54,331 nucleotides of DNA from UBA3263 sp964586765 (GCA_964586765.1 CAZPHN010000015.1:1-54331); one strand, 5' to 3'. Shown: positions 1 to 8,127, counted from the stretch's first letter. Translations and numbers: made by a program. Notes: generated by a model from the letters alone, not told the origin.

Positions 1-5
1 AACAG

Positions 6-197
6 ATGATTATTGTACAAGTAAAAGAAGGCGAAAACATCGAAAAGGCCCTCAAGAAATTTAAGCGCAAATTTGAAAAAACCGGCATCGTGCGTGAACT
101 TCGCGCCCGTCAGGCTTTTGAAAAGCCCTCTGTCGCAAACCGCAAAAAGATGATGAAGGCGGTTTACGTTCAGCAGTTGCGCTCAGTTGAGGATTAA
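6..197 (+). CDS. rpsU: 30S ribosomal protein bS21
   Basis: This is a small basic protein of 63 aa that matches bS21 along its full length. It opens with MIIVQVKEGENIEKALKKFK, and the conserved arginine/lysine-rich helix (FKRKFEKTGIVRELRARQAFEKP) follows. bS21 sits on the 30S platform near the 3' end of 16S rRNA. In Bacteroidetes it helps to hide the anti-Shine-Dalgarno sequence (established for the phylum), which fits the scarcity of SD sequences here. Only 5 bases precede the start, so its own promoter and ribosome binding site lie outside the window. In Bacteroides it leads a unit with xer and hpf; here an LRR gene has come between them. Confidence 0.97.
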   Translation: MIIVQVKEGENIEKALKKFKRKFEKTGIVRELRARQAFEKPSVANRKKMMKAVYVQQLRSVED

Positions 198-253
198 GTC
201 CGCGCGCAAAGTTGGATAATTTTTAAATACTAACCCTCATCAGTTATTAACAA

Positions 254-1711
254 ATGAAAAGAGTCGCATTATTCTGGGTAATGACAGTGCTCTCGGTAAT
301 GCGAATGTTCGGCTACGATATAGAAGTACGAGAGGAGTATTCATTATGGAGCCAGACATTTTGCTACAATATTACCGGAGAAGGAGAAGTGGAACTTGCA
401 AAGTACAGTGCATATGCTTCCAAGTACTATAACATTCCGTCCGACGTTACAATCCCTGGCGAAATCACTTATGAGGATAAAACTTATCAAGTGGTGTCTC
501 TCGGTAACGAGGCGTTTAAAGAGAATACCTATCTGCGGAGTGTCTACCTCCCTTATACTATAGCGAGAATAGGGGATGGCTGCTTCCTGTCCGCTAAAGA
601 ACTGGGGAGAGTTAGAGTAATAAGTACCAACGGTACTAATTCCATTACGTACATCGGTAACAATGCTTTTAAGAATTGTTTGGCTTTGTATGACACGAAT
701 GTCATAGGAGAGTCCGTTACTTACATCGGCACTTCGGCATTCGAGTTTTGCTGCGATTTGCTTTCCGTCAGAATTCCTAATTCAGTTACTTCGTTGGGCT
801 ATAGGGCGTTTTCTGATTGCAGGCGGTTAAAGTCCGCATCTATTGGAACGGGGGTAAGCAAAATCCCTCCGGAATGCTTTTCAGGATGCATTGTGATGAC
901 TTCTGTTTCAATCGCTTCGGGCGTAAAAACCATTATGCAGAATGCATTTGAGGGCACCGCAATTTCAAGCGTGCGCATTCCAGACACGACAACTGAAATA
1001 TATCGCGAGGCATTCCGTAACTGTCAGCAGTTAAAGTCAGTTACCCTTTCGAACTCACTCACCACCCTAAGTGAATCGCTCTTCGCCGGTTGTATAAATC
1101 TTACGGAAGTAGTGATTCCCGCATCCGTCAGGAAAATCGAGTTATCGGCATTCTATGGATGTACGAATCTGAGTAAGGTGGATTTTTCATCAGCAACATC
1201 CCTTCAGGAAATTGCAACAGGTGCGTTCTTCGGAGCAAGATTGTCAAATGTTACCTTACCTAACTCCGTTCAGACAATCGGTCAAGGATGCTTCCAGAAT
1301 TGTACTTCGATACTTTCGCTTACATTAGGTAATTCAGTGGCGACAATCGGTGACATCGCATTCTCAAACTGCAATTCACTACGCCAGATATTCGCATATC
1401 CAGTGACTCCTCCGAATATAAGTTTTACAACCTTCAGTGCCGCTAACTATGACAATGTTACCCTTAAGGTGCCAATTGAGGCTGTAGCCTCCTACTCTGC
1501 TCATGAAGTCTGGGGCTTGTTCAGAAATATTGTTGGCGTTGAGGGTGCAGGACTGGAGAATGCTTTGGTAGACGGGAAAGAGGTGGTAGCAGTATATTCT
1601 ATTTCAGGAAGACCCGTAGATAAGAGGTTAGACCTTCTGCCTCAAGGGATATATTTGGTTAAGTATTCAGACGGTTCAACGGCAAAAATATTTGTAAAAC
1701 CTGTTGGTTGA
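254..1711 (+). CDS. BspA-like leucine-rich repeat secreted protein
   Basis: A 485-aa exported protein with an N-terminal signal peptide (MKRVALFWVMTVLSVMRMFG). From about residue 75 to 400 it is built of LRR_5/BspA repeats of about 23 residues, recognisable by I-x-x-x-A-F-x-x-C-x-x-L-x-x-V-x-I-P-x-S-V. The last 50 residues (VYSISGRPVDK, then LPQGIYLVKYSDGS and FVKPVG) resemble a degenerate type IX/Por C-terminal sorting domain. BspA-type repeats serve as surface adhesins or ligand-binding scaffolds; the ligand here is unknown. The gene looks richer in A+T than rpsU and xer on either side and interrupts a pair that is adjacent in relatives, so insertion by transfer or duplication is possible. 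The function beyond a surface LRR scaffold is not known. Confidence 0.85.
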   Translation: MKRVALFWVMTVLSVMRMFGYDIEVREEYSLWSQTFCYNITGEGEVELAKYSAYASKYYNIPSDVTIPGEITYEDKTYQVVSLGNEAFKENTYLRSVYLPYTIARIGDGCFLSAKELGRVRVISTNGTNSITYIGNNAFKNCLALYDTNVIGESVTYIGTSAFEFCCDLLSVRIPNSVTSLGYRAFSDCRRLKSASIGTGVSKIPPECFSGCIVMTSVSIASGVKTIMQNAFEGTAISSVRIPDTTTEIYREAFRNCQQLKSVTLSNSLTTLSESLFAGCINLTEVVIPASVRKIELSAFYGCTNLSKVDFSSATSLQEIATGAFFGARLSNVTLPNSVQTIGQGCFQNCTSILSLTLGNSVATIGDIAFSNCNSLRQIFAYPVTPPNISFTTFSAANYDNVTLKVPIEAVASYSAHEVWGLFRNIVGVEGAGLENALVDGKEVVAVYSISGRPVDKRLDLLPQGIYLVKYSDGSTAKIFVKPVG

Positions 1712-1740
1712 ACTTTTGCTGAAAAATTTCGCCTGATTTA

Positions 1741-1772
1741 TTTGGCGGATTGAAAAGATTTTCCTAATTTCG
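1741..1772 (+). promoter_or_regulatory. Bacteroidetes-type promoter for xer-hpf
   Basis: TTTG at 1741-1744 is followed after exactly 20 bp by TAATTTCG at 1765-1772, one base off the Bacteroidetes -7 consensus TAnnTTTG. Transcription would start near 1776, about 40 nt before the recombinase start. It suggests that xer-hpf is transcribed separately from the LRR gene. Confidence 0.6.
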
Positions 1773-1817
1773 TGGTCAGGACTATCAGCCTAAAACCGGC
1801 ATAGACCCGACGCAGAT

Positions 1818-2753
1818 ATGACGAAAAATTGGATAGAATCTTTTCTGGAATATATCCGGTGTGAGTTGACATTATCGACTTGCACCGTTTCGGCATATAC
1901 CGTCGACTTGCAGGAATGGGCAGACTGGGCAACCGACGGTCACCCCGAGGAACTGGACCCGCAGAGCGTAACGCAGAGCGACATACGCGCGTGGGTAGCT
2001 TTCCTGAGCCGCACCGGACGCTCGGCGCGCACCATCCGGCGCAAGGTCTCCGCACTGAGGTCATTTTTCCGTTACCTATGCCGCCGCCACGGAATGAAAT
2101 CAAACCCGGCGGCAGAACTGCAGACAGCGCGTCCGGAGCGCGTTCTGCCGAAATTTGTCCGCACTTCCGAGCTAAATTCCATAATAGACTCGCCAATTGA
2201 TACTAACGACTTTGAGCAGGTGCGTGACCAACTGATAATCACCATGTTCTATACCTGCGGGCTACGCTGCTCCGAGCTAATTAATCTTCGAGACGCAGAT
2301 ATTAATTTACACTCGAGCGAACTAAAAGTGACCGGTAAGCGTAATAAAGACAGAGTGCTGCCATTAGACAGCGAGCTGAGTAAAATGATTACACGCTACC
2401 GCAACCTGCGCCCATCCGGACCCGGACCTGAAGGCGAGTTCTTCACCCGTCCGAACGGACTCGCGCTATACCGGAAGGCGGTCTACAATCTGGTTCACGA
2501 CGCCTTGGAAGGAACCAGTGCCGGCAAGAAGTCGCCACACGTGCTTCGCCACACGTTTGCGACGGATATGCTCAACGGAGGCGCGGACATTGACGCGGTT
2601 CGACGGCTTTTAGGTCACGCATCTCTATCGACAACACAAGTCTACACTCATGTCTCCCTTCGAGACTTAAAAAATAATTATCAACTCGCCCACCCCCGGG
2701 CACAAAGAAAAGGAGAAAACCATGGAAATCAAAATTCAAGCAATCCACTTTGA
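1818..2753 (+). CDS. Tyrosine recombinase, XerC/XerD family
   Basis: A 311-aa site-specific recombinase of the Xer type, probably acting at dif to resolve chromosome dimers. An N-terminal SAM-like core-binding domain spans about 1-95, followed by the catalytic domain from about 105 to 295. All catalytic residues are visible: R150 (TCGLRCSEL), K174 (GKRNKDR), H241 and R244 (HVLRHTFATDML), H267 (LLGHASL) and the nucleophile Y276 (TQVYTHV). The length is that of a housekeeping Xer rather than a phage integrase, and no phage genes surround it. Its 3' end overlaps the hpf start by 32 bp in another frame, so the two are cotranscribed and possibly translationally coupled. The xer-hpf pairing is conserved in Bacteroidales. 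Whether it is the XerC or the XerD partner cannot be decided from this window. Confidence 0.92.
   Translation: MTKNWIESFLEYIRCELTLSTCTVSAYTVDLQEWADWATDGHPEELDPQSVTQSDIRAWVAFLSRTGRSARTIRRKVSALRSFFRYLCRRHGMKSNPAAELQTARPERVLPKFVRTSELNSIIDSPIDTNDFEQVRDQLIITMFYTCGLRCSELINLRDADINLHSSELKVTGKRNKDRVLPLDSELSKMITRYRNLRPSGPGPEGEFFTRPNGLALYRKAVYNLVHDALEGTSAGKKSPHVLRHTFATDMLNGGADIDAVRRLLGHASLSTTQVYTHVSLRDLKNNYQLAHPRAQRKGENHGNQNSSNPL
2709..2715 (+). promoter_or_regulatory. Strong Shine-Dalgarno sequence for hpf
   Basis: AAAGGAG lies 6 nt before the hpf ATG, inside the 3' end of xer. Nearly every other start in the window lacks an SD, as is usual in Bacteroidetes, so this one stands out. It may make hpf translation depend on ribosomes whose anti-SD is exposed. 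Confidence 0.6.
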
Positions 2754-3015
2754 CGCAACTGAAGCCCTCAACTCTTTCATTGAAAAGAAAATTGAAAAAC
2801 TTGCCCGCAAGAACCCAGAAATCCTGCTTGCAGAAGTAACCCTGAAGGTAGTAAAACCGGAATCTGCCAAAAACAAAGAGGCAATCATCAGCATCAAGTA
2901 TCCTCAGGCAGCCGATGTGGTTGTCAACAAGACAGCCGATACCTTTGAAGAGGCAATCGACTTGGGCATCGCCGCGCTTGAGCCTCAGCTCGAGAAAGTT
3001 AAGGCAAGAAAATAA
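2722..3015 (+). CDS. hpf: Ribosome hibernation promoting factor, short form (HPF/RaiA)
   Basis: A 97-aa protein of the S30AE/HPF family. It begins MEIKIQAIHFDATEALNSFI and has the beta-alpha-beta-beta-beta-alpha pattern that ends in AEVTLKVVKPESAKNKEAIISI and a basic tail (EKVKARK). It binds the 30S decoding region in slow growth and inactivates or dimerises ribosomes. It is a short form without the C-terminal dimerisation domain of long HPF. The ATG is supported by an SD 6 nt upstream. It overlaps xer by 32 bp. A strong hairpin follows 18 nt after its stop. Confidence 0.95.
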   Translation: MEIKIQAIHFDATEALNSFIEKKIEKLARKNPEILLAEVTLKVVKPESAKNKEAIISIKYPQAADVVVNKTADTFEEAIDLGIAALEPQLEKVKARK

Positions 3016-3032
3016 GCCTACCCTCTCATTAT

Positions 3033-3074
3033 GTTCTCGGAATTCGCCGGCACCCCCCGGAGAGTTCCGAGAAC
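3033..3074 (+). terminator. Long hairpin after hpf, possible terminator or dcw leader element
   Basis: Perfect 10-bp arms at 3033-3042 (GTTCTCGGAA) and 3065-3074 (TTCCGAGAAC) enclose a second small stem, CCGG (3047-3050) with CCGG (3057-3060). There is no T-run after the hairpin, so it is not a textbook intrinsic terminator. It could stabilise the hpf mRNA 3' end or regulate entry into the cell-wall cluster. Confidence 0.6.
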
Positions 3075-3150
3075 TCATAAATTTGCAAATGCAAAGAACA
3101 GAAAACACACAAATCTAACCATTTACAGATTGTTGAAAAATAATTCTGTT

Positions 3151-3188
3151 TAAATTTGTAAATTATTGACGGAAAATTTGTAAATTTG
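3151..3188 (+). promoter_or_regulatory. Promoter region of the dcw cluster with repeated -7 boxes
   Basis: TAAATTTG, a perfect match to the Bacteroidetes -7 element, occurs at 3151-3158 and again at 3181-3188; a third copy lies at 3078-3085. The TTTG inside the first (3155-3158) lies 22 bp from the last box and could serve as its -33 element. Use of the last box would start transcription almost on the rsmH ATG at 3194, giving a leaderless mRNA. Use of the first would leave a leader of about 30 nt. Confidence 0.5.
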
Positions 3189-3193
3189 AGGGC

Positions 3194-4108
3194 ATGAATA
3201 GCACTCAGGTTTACCATATTCCGGCTCTCTTACCCCAGACCCTTGAAGGCTTGGCGATTATTCCGTCGGGCATTTATGCCGACGCCACATTTGGCGGTGG
3301 CGGTCATTCGCGCGCAATTTTCGAGGCTCTCGGTCCAGAAGGTCACCTGTATGTGTTTGACCGCGACGAGGAGGCTCTTGCCAACACATGGACCGACCCG
3401 CGCCTCACTCCAATTCATGGAAATTTCCGTTACATAGCCCAATATCTGCGCTACTATGGGGTCAAAGGCAAGGTTAACGGCATATTAGCCGACCTCGGCG
3501 TCTCATTCCATCACTTTGACGACCCCGAAAGGGGATTTTCATTCCGTTTTGACGGGCCATTGGACATGCGCATGAACCGCTGTGGCGGTCGTAGCGCGGC
3601 TGAACTCCTTGCGGAAGAGACCGAGGAGAACCTCGCGCAGATTTTCCATCTGTACGGCGAACTGCGTCAGGCTCGCCGGCTTGCCTCCGCCATTGTGCGC
3701 GAACGGGCAAAGTCGCCGGTCGACACCGTTGAGCGTCTGCTCGAAATAGCTAAGCCTTTCGTCTCGCCCAAGAGCGAAAAAAAGGAACTTGCGCAGATTT
3801 TCCAAGCCCTGCGTATAGTGGTCAACGATGAAATAGGCGCGCTCAGGCAGTTTCTCAAACAGTCGCTCGAGTCATTGACTCCGGGCGGACGCTTGGTCAT
3901 CATAACCTATCACTCATTAGAGGACCGTCTTGTCAAGAACTTCATGAAAACCGGAAGCCTTGACGGCAAAGAGCAGAAGGATTTCTTCGGAAGAAACCTC
4001 ACCCCCTTCAAACTTATAAACTCCAAACCTATCGTGGCGGACGATGCGGAAGTGGAGCGTAACCCGCGCTCACGCAGCGCGAAACTGCGTGTGGCAGTAA
4101 AATTGTGA
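3194..4108 (+). CDS. rsmH: 16S rRNA (cytosine-1402-N4)-methyltransferase
   Basis: A 304-aa SAM-dependent methyltransferase (MraW) that N4-methylates C1402 in the 30S P site. The first SAM motif DATFGGGGHSRAIF is at residues 30-43, followed by the conserved FDRDEEAL, ILADLGVSFHHFD, RGFSFRFDGPLDMRMN and the C-terminal ITYHSLEDRLVKNFMK and NPRSRSAKLRV signatures. The length is normal for the family. It is the first gene of the division/cell-wall cluster; the usual mraZ is missing just upstream. ftsL follows after 9 bp. Confidence 0.97.
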   Translation: MNSTQVYHIPALLPQTLEGLAIIPSGIYADATFGGGGHSRAIFEALGPEGHLYVFDRDEEALANTWTDPRLTPIHGNFRYIAQYLRYYGVKGKVNGILADLGVSFHHFDDPERGFSFRFDGPLDMRMNRCGGRSAAELLAEETEENLAQIFHLYGELRQARRLASAIVRERAKSPVDTVERLLEIAKPFVSPKSEKKELAQIFQALRIVVNDEIGALRQFLKQSLESLTPGGRLVIITYHSLEDRLVKNFMKTGSLDGKEQKDFFGRNLTPFKLINSKPIVADDAEVERNPRSRSAKLRVAVKL

Positions 4109-4117
4109 TTACCGGCA

Positions 4118-4471
4118 ATGGAACAGGAAAAATCACAACTTAAAGACACGATATTCCGCCGTCTGGTTCAGGGCAGACTCCTGACCGGACATTTCTTCAT
4201 GAGGTATTGGCTTCAGATATTCGTGATAATCGCTATGGTGCTGATTTATATCACGAACCGGTATAGCTGTCAGCGTTCCATGGAGCAAATAAAAACCCTT
4301 ACGTCACGCTTAGAAGTAGTCGAGACAGAGAGTTTCCGCGTCAGAGGCATCTACATGAGCCGTATTCGCGAAAGTGCGATGCGCGCGCGCCTCGATTCCC
4401 TCGGCATCCCCTTGTCAGTTCAAATTCGCCCTCCATATCACCTTTCCTCCGATGAAGCCGAGAAGCACTAA
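4118..4471 (+). CDS. ftsL: Cell division protein FtsL-like
   Basis: A 117-aa bitopic protein with a cytoplasmic N-terminus, a transmembrane segment at about residues 28-45 (YWLQIFVIIAMVLIYIT) and a short periplasmic segment with coiled-coil character (MEQIKTLTSRLEVVETESFRVRGIY). Sequence is poorly conserved in this family, so the call rests on topology and on position between rsmH and ftsI, where Bacteroidetes carry an FtsL-type protein. It would belong to the FtsQLB-type divisome complex that activates FtsWI. Its 3' end overlaps ftsI by 20 bp. Confidence 0.85.
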   Translation: MEQEKSQLKDTIFRRLVQGRLLTGHFFMRYWLQIFVIIAMVLIYITNRYSCQRSMEQIKTLTSRLEVVETESFRVRGIYMSRIRESAMRARLDSLGIPLSVQIRPPYHLSSDEAEKH

Positions 4472-6584
4472 ACCGAAAAAACAGAGTAAACGCGGCGCGG
4501 TACTTTCGCGCTATCTGCTGGTAACAACAGGAATTCTCCTGCTGTCCGGCTGGATATTGTATAACGCATTCAAAAATGCGGTAATCGACGCACCACACTG
4601 GAACGCACTCGCCCACAAGGAGCTGAGCCGCTCATCGACCATAATCCAGCCCGAGCGCGGCGACATTCTCGCATCAGACGGCTCGGTGCTTGCCACTACG
4701 ATGCAGTTCTACGACCTGCGTATGGACTTTGGTTCGGAAGGCTTCAAATGGCAATCATATGTATCGGCAATCGACTCGCTTGCCGACTCGCTCCATGTAC
4801 ACTTCCCGATGGAGGGTGGACTTGTGGCATGGCAGGACAAACTGCGCCAGCCCTTGGACAACAAACGCTACAAAAAGCGTCCGCGCGGATGGCGTCTGCT
4901 TAAAAACGTCAGCTATGCGGACTATCAGTTAGTAAAGACATTCCCGTTTTTCAAAGGTCGGCGCGTAGGTCACCACGGACTGATAGCCGAACCGGTAAAA
5001 CGTCGCCGCAATCCCTATGGAAGCATGGCGAAACTATCAATCGGGGTGGTAAGCGAAAACCGCAATACCGGCGAGGTTCACGGTATGTCAGGACTGGAAT
5101 ACGCCCTTGACTCGCTGCTTTACGGACGTCCGGGCGTAGCAAAGAAGGTTAGTTTCAACCGTGGCATCGGCAACTGGGCAGACACCGCCGCCGTCAGAGG
5201 CTGGGACGTGGTCAGCACTATCGACATACAGATGCAGGACATTCTCGAAAACGCCCTGCTGAAACGCCTCCAAGAGACACGCGCCGAATGGGGCACGGCA
5301 GTATTGATGGAAGTTGCCACCGGTGAAATCAAAGCTATTTCAAACCTTGAGGAATATCCCTTAGGCTCCGGCTCGGGAGAATATGTCGAGGCAATGAACC
5401 GAGCCGTCAGAGGTTTCGAGCCGGGTTCAGTTGTCAAGACCCTCAGTATGATGATAGCGGTTGACGACGGCTACGTAACTGACATAGATTCGGTTATCGA
5501 CATAGGTTCGAGCTTCAGGGCGTTCAATCAGGGAAGTCCCATCACCGACTCCCACCATAACTCCCAGCTGACCGTAGGCGGCGTAATCGAAGAGTCAAGC
5601 AACATAGGCATGGCTAAAATCATGTCGCGCCACTATAAGTCGCCTAAGGAATGGCATGACCGCATAGCCTCCCTCGGCTTCCTCGAACGTCTACATTCCG
5701 GCATAGGCGAAGAGCAGCCCGCGCGCTTTCCCGTAGTGCCGTTAGGCTCGGGCGGCTTAGTCACGCTTTCGCGCCAGTTCTACGGTTACGGAAGCGAAAT
5801 TCCGCCGCTCCACACCCTGAGTATCTACAATGCCATAGCCAACGGCGGTCGCTACGTGCGTCCGCGCTTGGTCAAGGGGCTTCGCCGCGAAGGCAGGGAC
5901 TCGGTTATCCCGACCGACTACGTTAGACCGCGCGCATGCTCGGAAAAGACAGCCTTGATGATGCAACAGATGCTTTCCTTGGTGGTTAACGGCAACAGAG
6001 GCACGGCGCGCTCACTCAAAAATCCCTACGTCACCCTTGCGGGTAAGACAGGAACCTGTTACAGCATCGACCCTGAAACGCATCAGTACAATAAAGCACA
6101 GAAGCGTCTGGCGTTCTGCGGATTCTTCCCTGTCGAAGACCCGAAATACAGTTGCATTGTGCTGACATTCCATCCGCGTCAGGAAGCATTCGGCGCAGCA
6201 TCCACATCGGGAGTAGTGTTCCGCGAGACCGCCATCGGAATGTACTCGCGCGGAATGCTCGGCAACACGAGCGACTTCCGTGGCGAGCCTGATTCAGAAA
6301 CTGAACCGAGCCTCCCTTTAATCTATGCGTCAGACGGTGACCTTCTTGCCAATGCAGTGAAACAAGCTACCGGCTCATCGCCGCGCCGCATGAAAAGAGA
6401 AGAGTCTCCGGAAGGCGGAGTCCCTAACGTGAGAGGCATGGGGCTGCGCGAAGCCATCAGTCAGTTAGAGAGCGAACGCTATGAAGTCACATTCAGCGGA
6501 AGCGGCTATGTGCGCCAGCAGATACCCGCACCCGGGGCAAAAGTGGCAGCCGGCACCAAAGTTCAACTCTTTTTAAGCGAATAA
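4452..6584 (+). CDS. ftsI: Septal penicillin-binding protein FtsI (PBP3-type transpeptidase) with PASTA domain
   Basis: A class B penicillin-binding protein of 710 aa, the septal peptidoglycan transpeptidase that works with FtsW. There is one transmembrane segment at about 19-40, then the dimerisation domain starting at RGDILASDGSVLA (69-81), then the transpeptidase domain with S326-x-x-K329 (GSVVK), S382-S-N384 and K532-T-G534 (GKTGT). A single PASTA domain ends the protein (about 655-710, VPNVRGMGLREAI to KVQLFLSE). I chose the ATG at 4452 rather than an in-frame ATG at 4374, because the extra 26 residues would lie wholly within ftsL and show no family similarity, while 4452 gives the usual basic tail before the membrane helix. 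murE follows after 27 bp. Confidence 0.95.
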   Translation: MKPRSTKPKKQSKRGAVLSRYLLVTTGILLLSGWILYNAFKNAVIDAPHWNALAHKELSRSSTIIQPERGDILASDGSVLATTMQFYDLRMDFGSEGFKWQSYVSAIDSLADSLHVHFPMEGGLVAWQDKLRQPLDNKRYKKRPRGWRLLKNVSYADYQLVKTFPFFKGRRVGHHGLIAEPVKRRRNPYGSMAKLSIGVVSENRNTGEVHGMSGLEYALDSLLYGRPGVAKKVSFNRGIGNWADTAAVRGWDVVSTIDIQMQDILENALLKRLQETRAEWGTAVLMEVATGEIKAISNLEEYPLGSGSGEYVEAMNRAVRGFEPGSVVKTLSMMIAVDDGYVTDIDSVIDIGSSFRAFNQGSPITDSHHNSQLTVGGVIEESSNIGMAKIMSRHYKSPKEWHDRIASLGFLERLHSGIGEEQPARFPVVPLGSGGLVTLSRQFYGYGSEIPPLHTLSIYNAIANGGRYVRPRLVKGLRREGRDSVIPTDYVRPRACSEKTALMMQQMLSLVVNGNRGTARSLKNPYVTLAGKTGTCYSIDPETHQYNKAQKRLAFCGFFPVEDPKYSCIVLTFHPRQEAFGAASTSGVVFRETAIGMYSRGMLGNTSDFRGEPDSETEPSLPLIYASDGDLLANAVKQATGSSPRRMKREESPEGGVPNVRGMGLREAISQLESERYEVTFSGSGYVRQQIPAPGAKVAAGTKVQLFLSE

Positions 6585-6611
6585 TCCCCCCCAAAAAACG
6601 AATAAATCAAC

Positions 6612-8069
6612 ATGAAACTGCTTCAGCTCATCCAATCGATAAAAACCCGACAGGTAATCGGGCCGAAAAACCCGGAAATCACCTCGATGACCTTCGACTC
6701 ACGCAAGGTTACCCCGGGCGCGCTTTTCGTTGCAATCCGTGGCACATCAGTTGACGGTCATACCTTCATTCCGCTGCTTGAACATTCAGGCGTAAGCGCG
6801 ATTGTCTGCGAACAGCTTCCGGACAAGCTGCTCCCGTCAATTACATACGTAGTAGTTGAAAACACATCGATTGCCCTCGGACACCTGTCAAGCGAATGGT
6901 TCGGACACCCCTCACGCAAGCTGAAGTTAGTCGGAGTAACCGGCACCAACGGCAAGACAACCACCGCAACGCTCATTTACGAAATGGCGCGCCTGATGGG
7001 TCACAAAGCCGGACTGCTTTCCACCGTATGCAACTACATAGAAACGGAAGCCGTTCACGCCACGCAAACCACCCCCGACGCATATTCAATCAACGAACTG
7101 CTCGCGCGCATGGTTGACGCAGGCTGTACATATGCCGCAATGGAAGTGAGCTCACACGCCGCCCATCAGCACCGCATAGCGGGTCTGACCTTTGCCGGCG
7201 GTGTGTTCACAAACCTTACGCGCGACCACTTGGACTATCACAAGACGGTGCAGGCATACCTTCAGGCAAAGAAATCTTTCTTTGACGGACTTCCTGCCGA
7301 TGCGTTTGCGCTTGTAAATGCCGATGACAAGGTCGGAGCCGTAATGCTTCAGAACTGCGCCGCACATCATTATACCTATTCGCTGCGCACCCTTGCGGAC
7401 TTTACCTGCAAAATCATTGAGAGCCGCCTTGACGGAACCCTGCTGAGCATTAACGGCAAGGAAGTCGAGACCATGTTTACCGGTAAATTCAACGCCTATA
7501 ATCTTACGGCGGTTTACGGTGCATGCTGCCTCCTTGGATGGGACGCCGATGAAGTGCTGAAAAACGTAAGCAAGCTTGTGCCCGTAGCCGGTCGCTTCCA
7601 AGCCGTGCGTTCAGAGAGCGGACTGATTGCGATTGTGGACTATGCGCACACACCCGATGCCGTTGTCAACGTGCTCGAAACCATCCGCGAGGTAGGTCCG
7701 AAGCAGATTATCACAGTGGTTGGCGCAGGCGGCGACCGCGACAAAGGCAAGCGTCCAATCATGGCGGCAGAGGCAGCGCGCCTTAGCGACCGCGTCATCC
7801 TGACCTCTGACAATCCACGCACGGAGGATCCCCGCGCCATCCTTGCCGACATGGAAGCGGGACTGACCGATGAGACCCGCGAGAAAGCCATCGTAATTGT
7901 GGACCGCCGCGAGGCAATCAACGCGGCAGCCGCGCTCGCCGAGCCGGGTGATGTAATCCTGATTGCGGGTAAGGGTCATGAAGATTATCAGGAAGTCAAC
8001 GGCGTAAAGCATCATTTCGATGATCGCGAAGAAGCAATCGCCGCTTTCGCCAAGCTGAAGGTCAAATAA
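6612..8069 (+). CDS. murE: UDP-MurNAc-L-Ala-D-Glu:meso-diaminopimelate ligase
   Basis: A 485-aa cytoplasmic Mur ligase that adds the third residue of the stem peptide. The ATP loop GTNGKTT is at 111-117, the lysine region that is carbamylated in this family is at QAKKSFFD (about 218-225), and the C-terminal domain carries DNPR at 400-403. DNPR is the established marker for meso-diaminopimelate rather than lysine, so the peptidoglycan is of the DAP type. It is part of the cell-wall operon, with a 58-bp gap before mraY that holds a period-7 array. Confidence 0.97.
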   Translation: MKLLQLIQSIKTRQVIGPKNPEITSMTFDSRKVTPGALFVAIRGTSVDGHTFIPLLEHSGVSAIVCEQLPDKLLPSITYVVVENTSIALGHLSSEWFGHPSRKLKLVGVTGTNGKTTTATLIYEMARLMGHKAGLLSTVCNYIETEAVHATQTTPDAYSINELLARMVDAGCTYAAMEVSSHAAHQHRIAGLTFAGGVFTNLTRDHLDYHKTVQAYLQAKKSFFDGLPADAFALVNADDKVGAVMLQNCAAHHYTYSLRTLADFTCKIIESRLDGTLLSINGKEVETMFTGKFNAYNLTAVYGACCLLGWDADEVLKNVSKLVPVAGRFQAVRSESGLIAIVDYAHTPDAVVNVLETIREVGPKQIITVVGAGGDRDKGKRPIMAAEAARLSDRVILTSDNPRTEDPRAILADMEAGLTDETREKAIVIVDRREAINAAAALAEPGDVILIAGKGHEDYQEVNGVKHHFDDREEAIAAFAKLKVK

Positions 8070-8096
8070 TACGCCCGACGCTGCATAAACCTATCT

Positions 8097-8117
8097 TTTT
8101 TCACTTTTCATTTTTCA
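8097..8117 (+). repeat. Period-7 array upstream of mraY
   Basis: Three 7-nt units in register: TTTTTCA, CTTTTCA, TTTTTCA. The array ends 10 nt before the mraY start codon. The same unit type recurs as four copies at 37271-37298. Confidence 0.7.
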
Positions 8118-8127
8118 CTCAGCGAAA

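Noticed and set aside
1818..2753. Xer gene as sign of a phage or integrative element
   Set aside because: It is of housekeeping size, paired with hpf as in relatives, with no att-like repeats, phage or mobilisation genes nearby.
4374..4451. 26-codon N-terminal extension of FtsI
   Set aside because: It lies within ftsL and has no similarity to FtsI; the ATG at 4452 gives the usual N-terminus.
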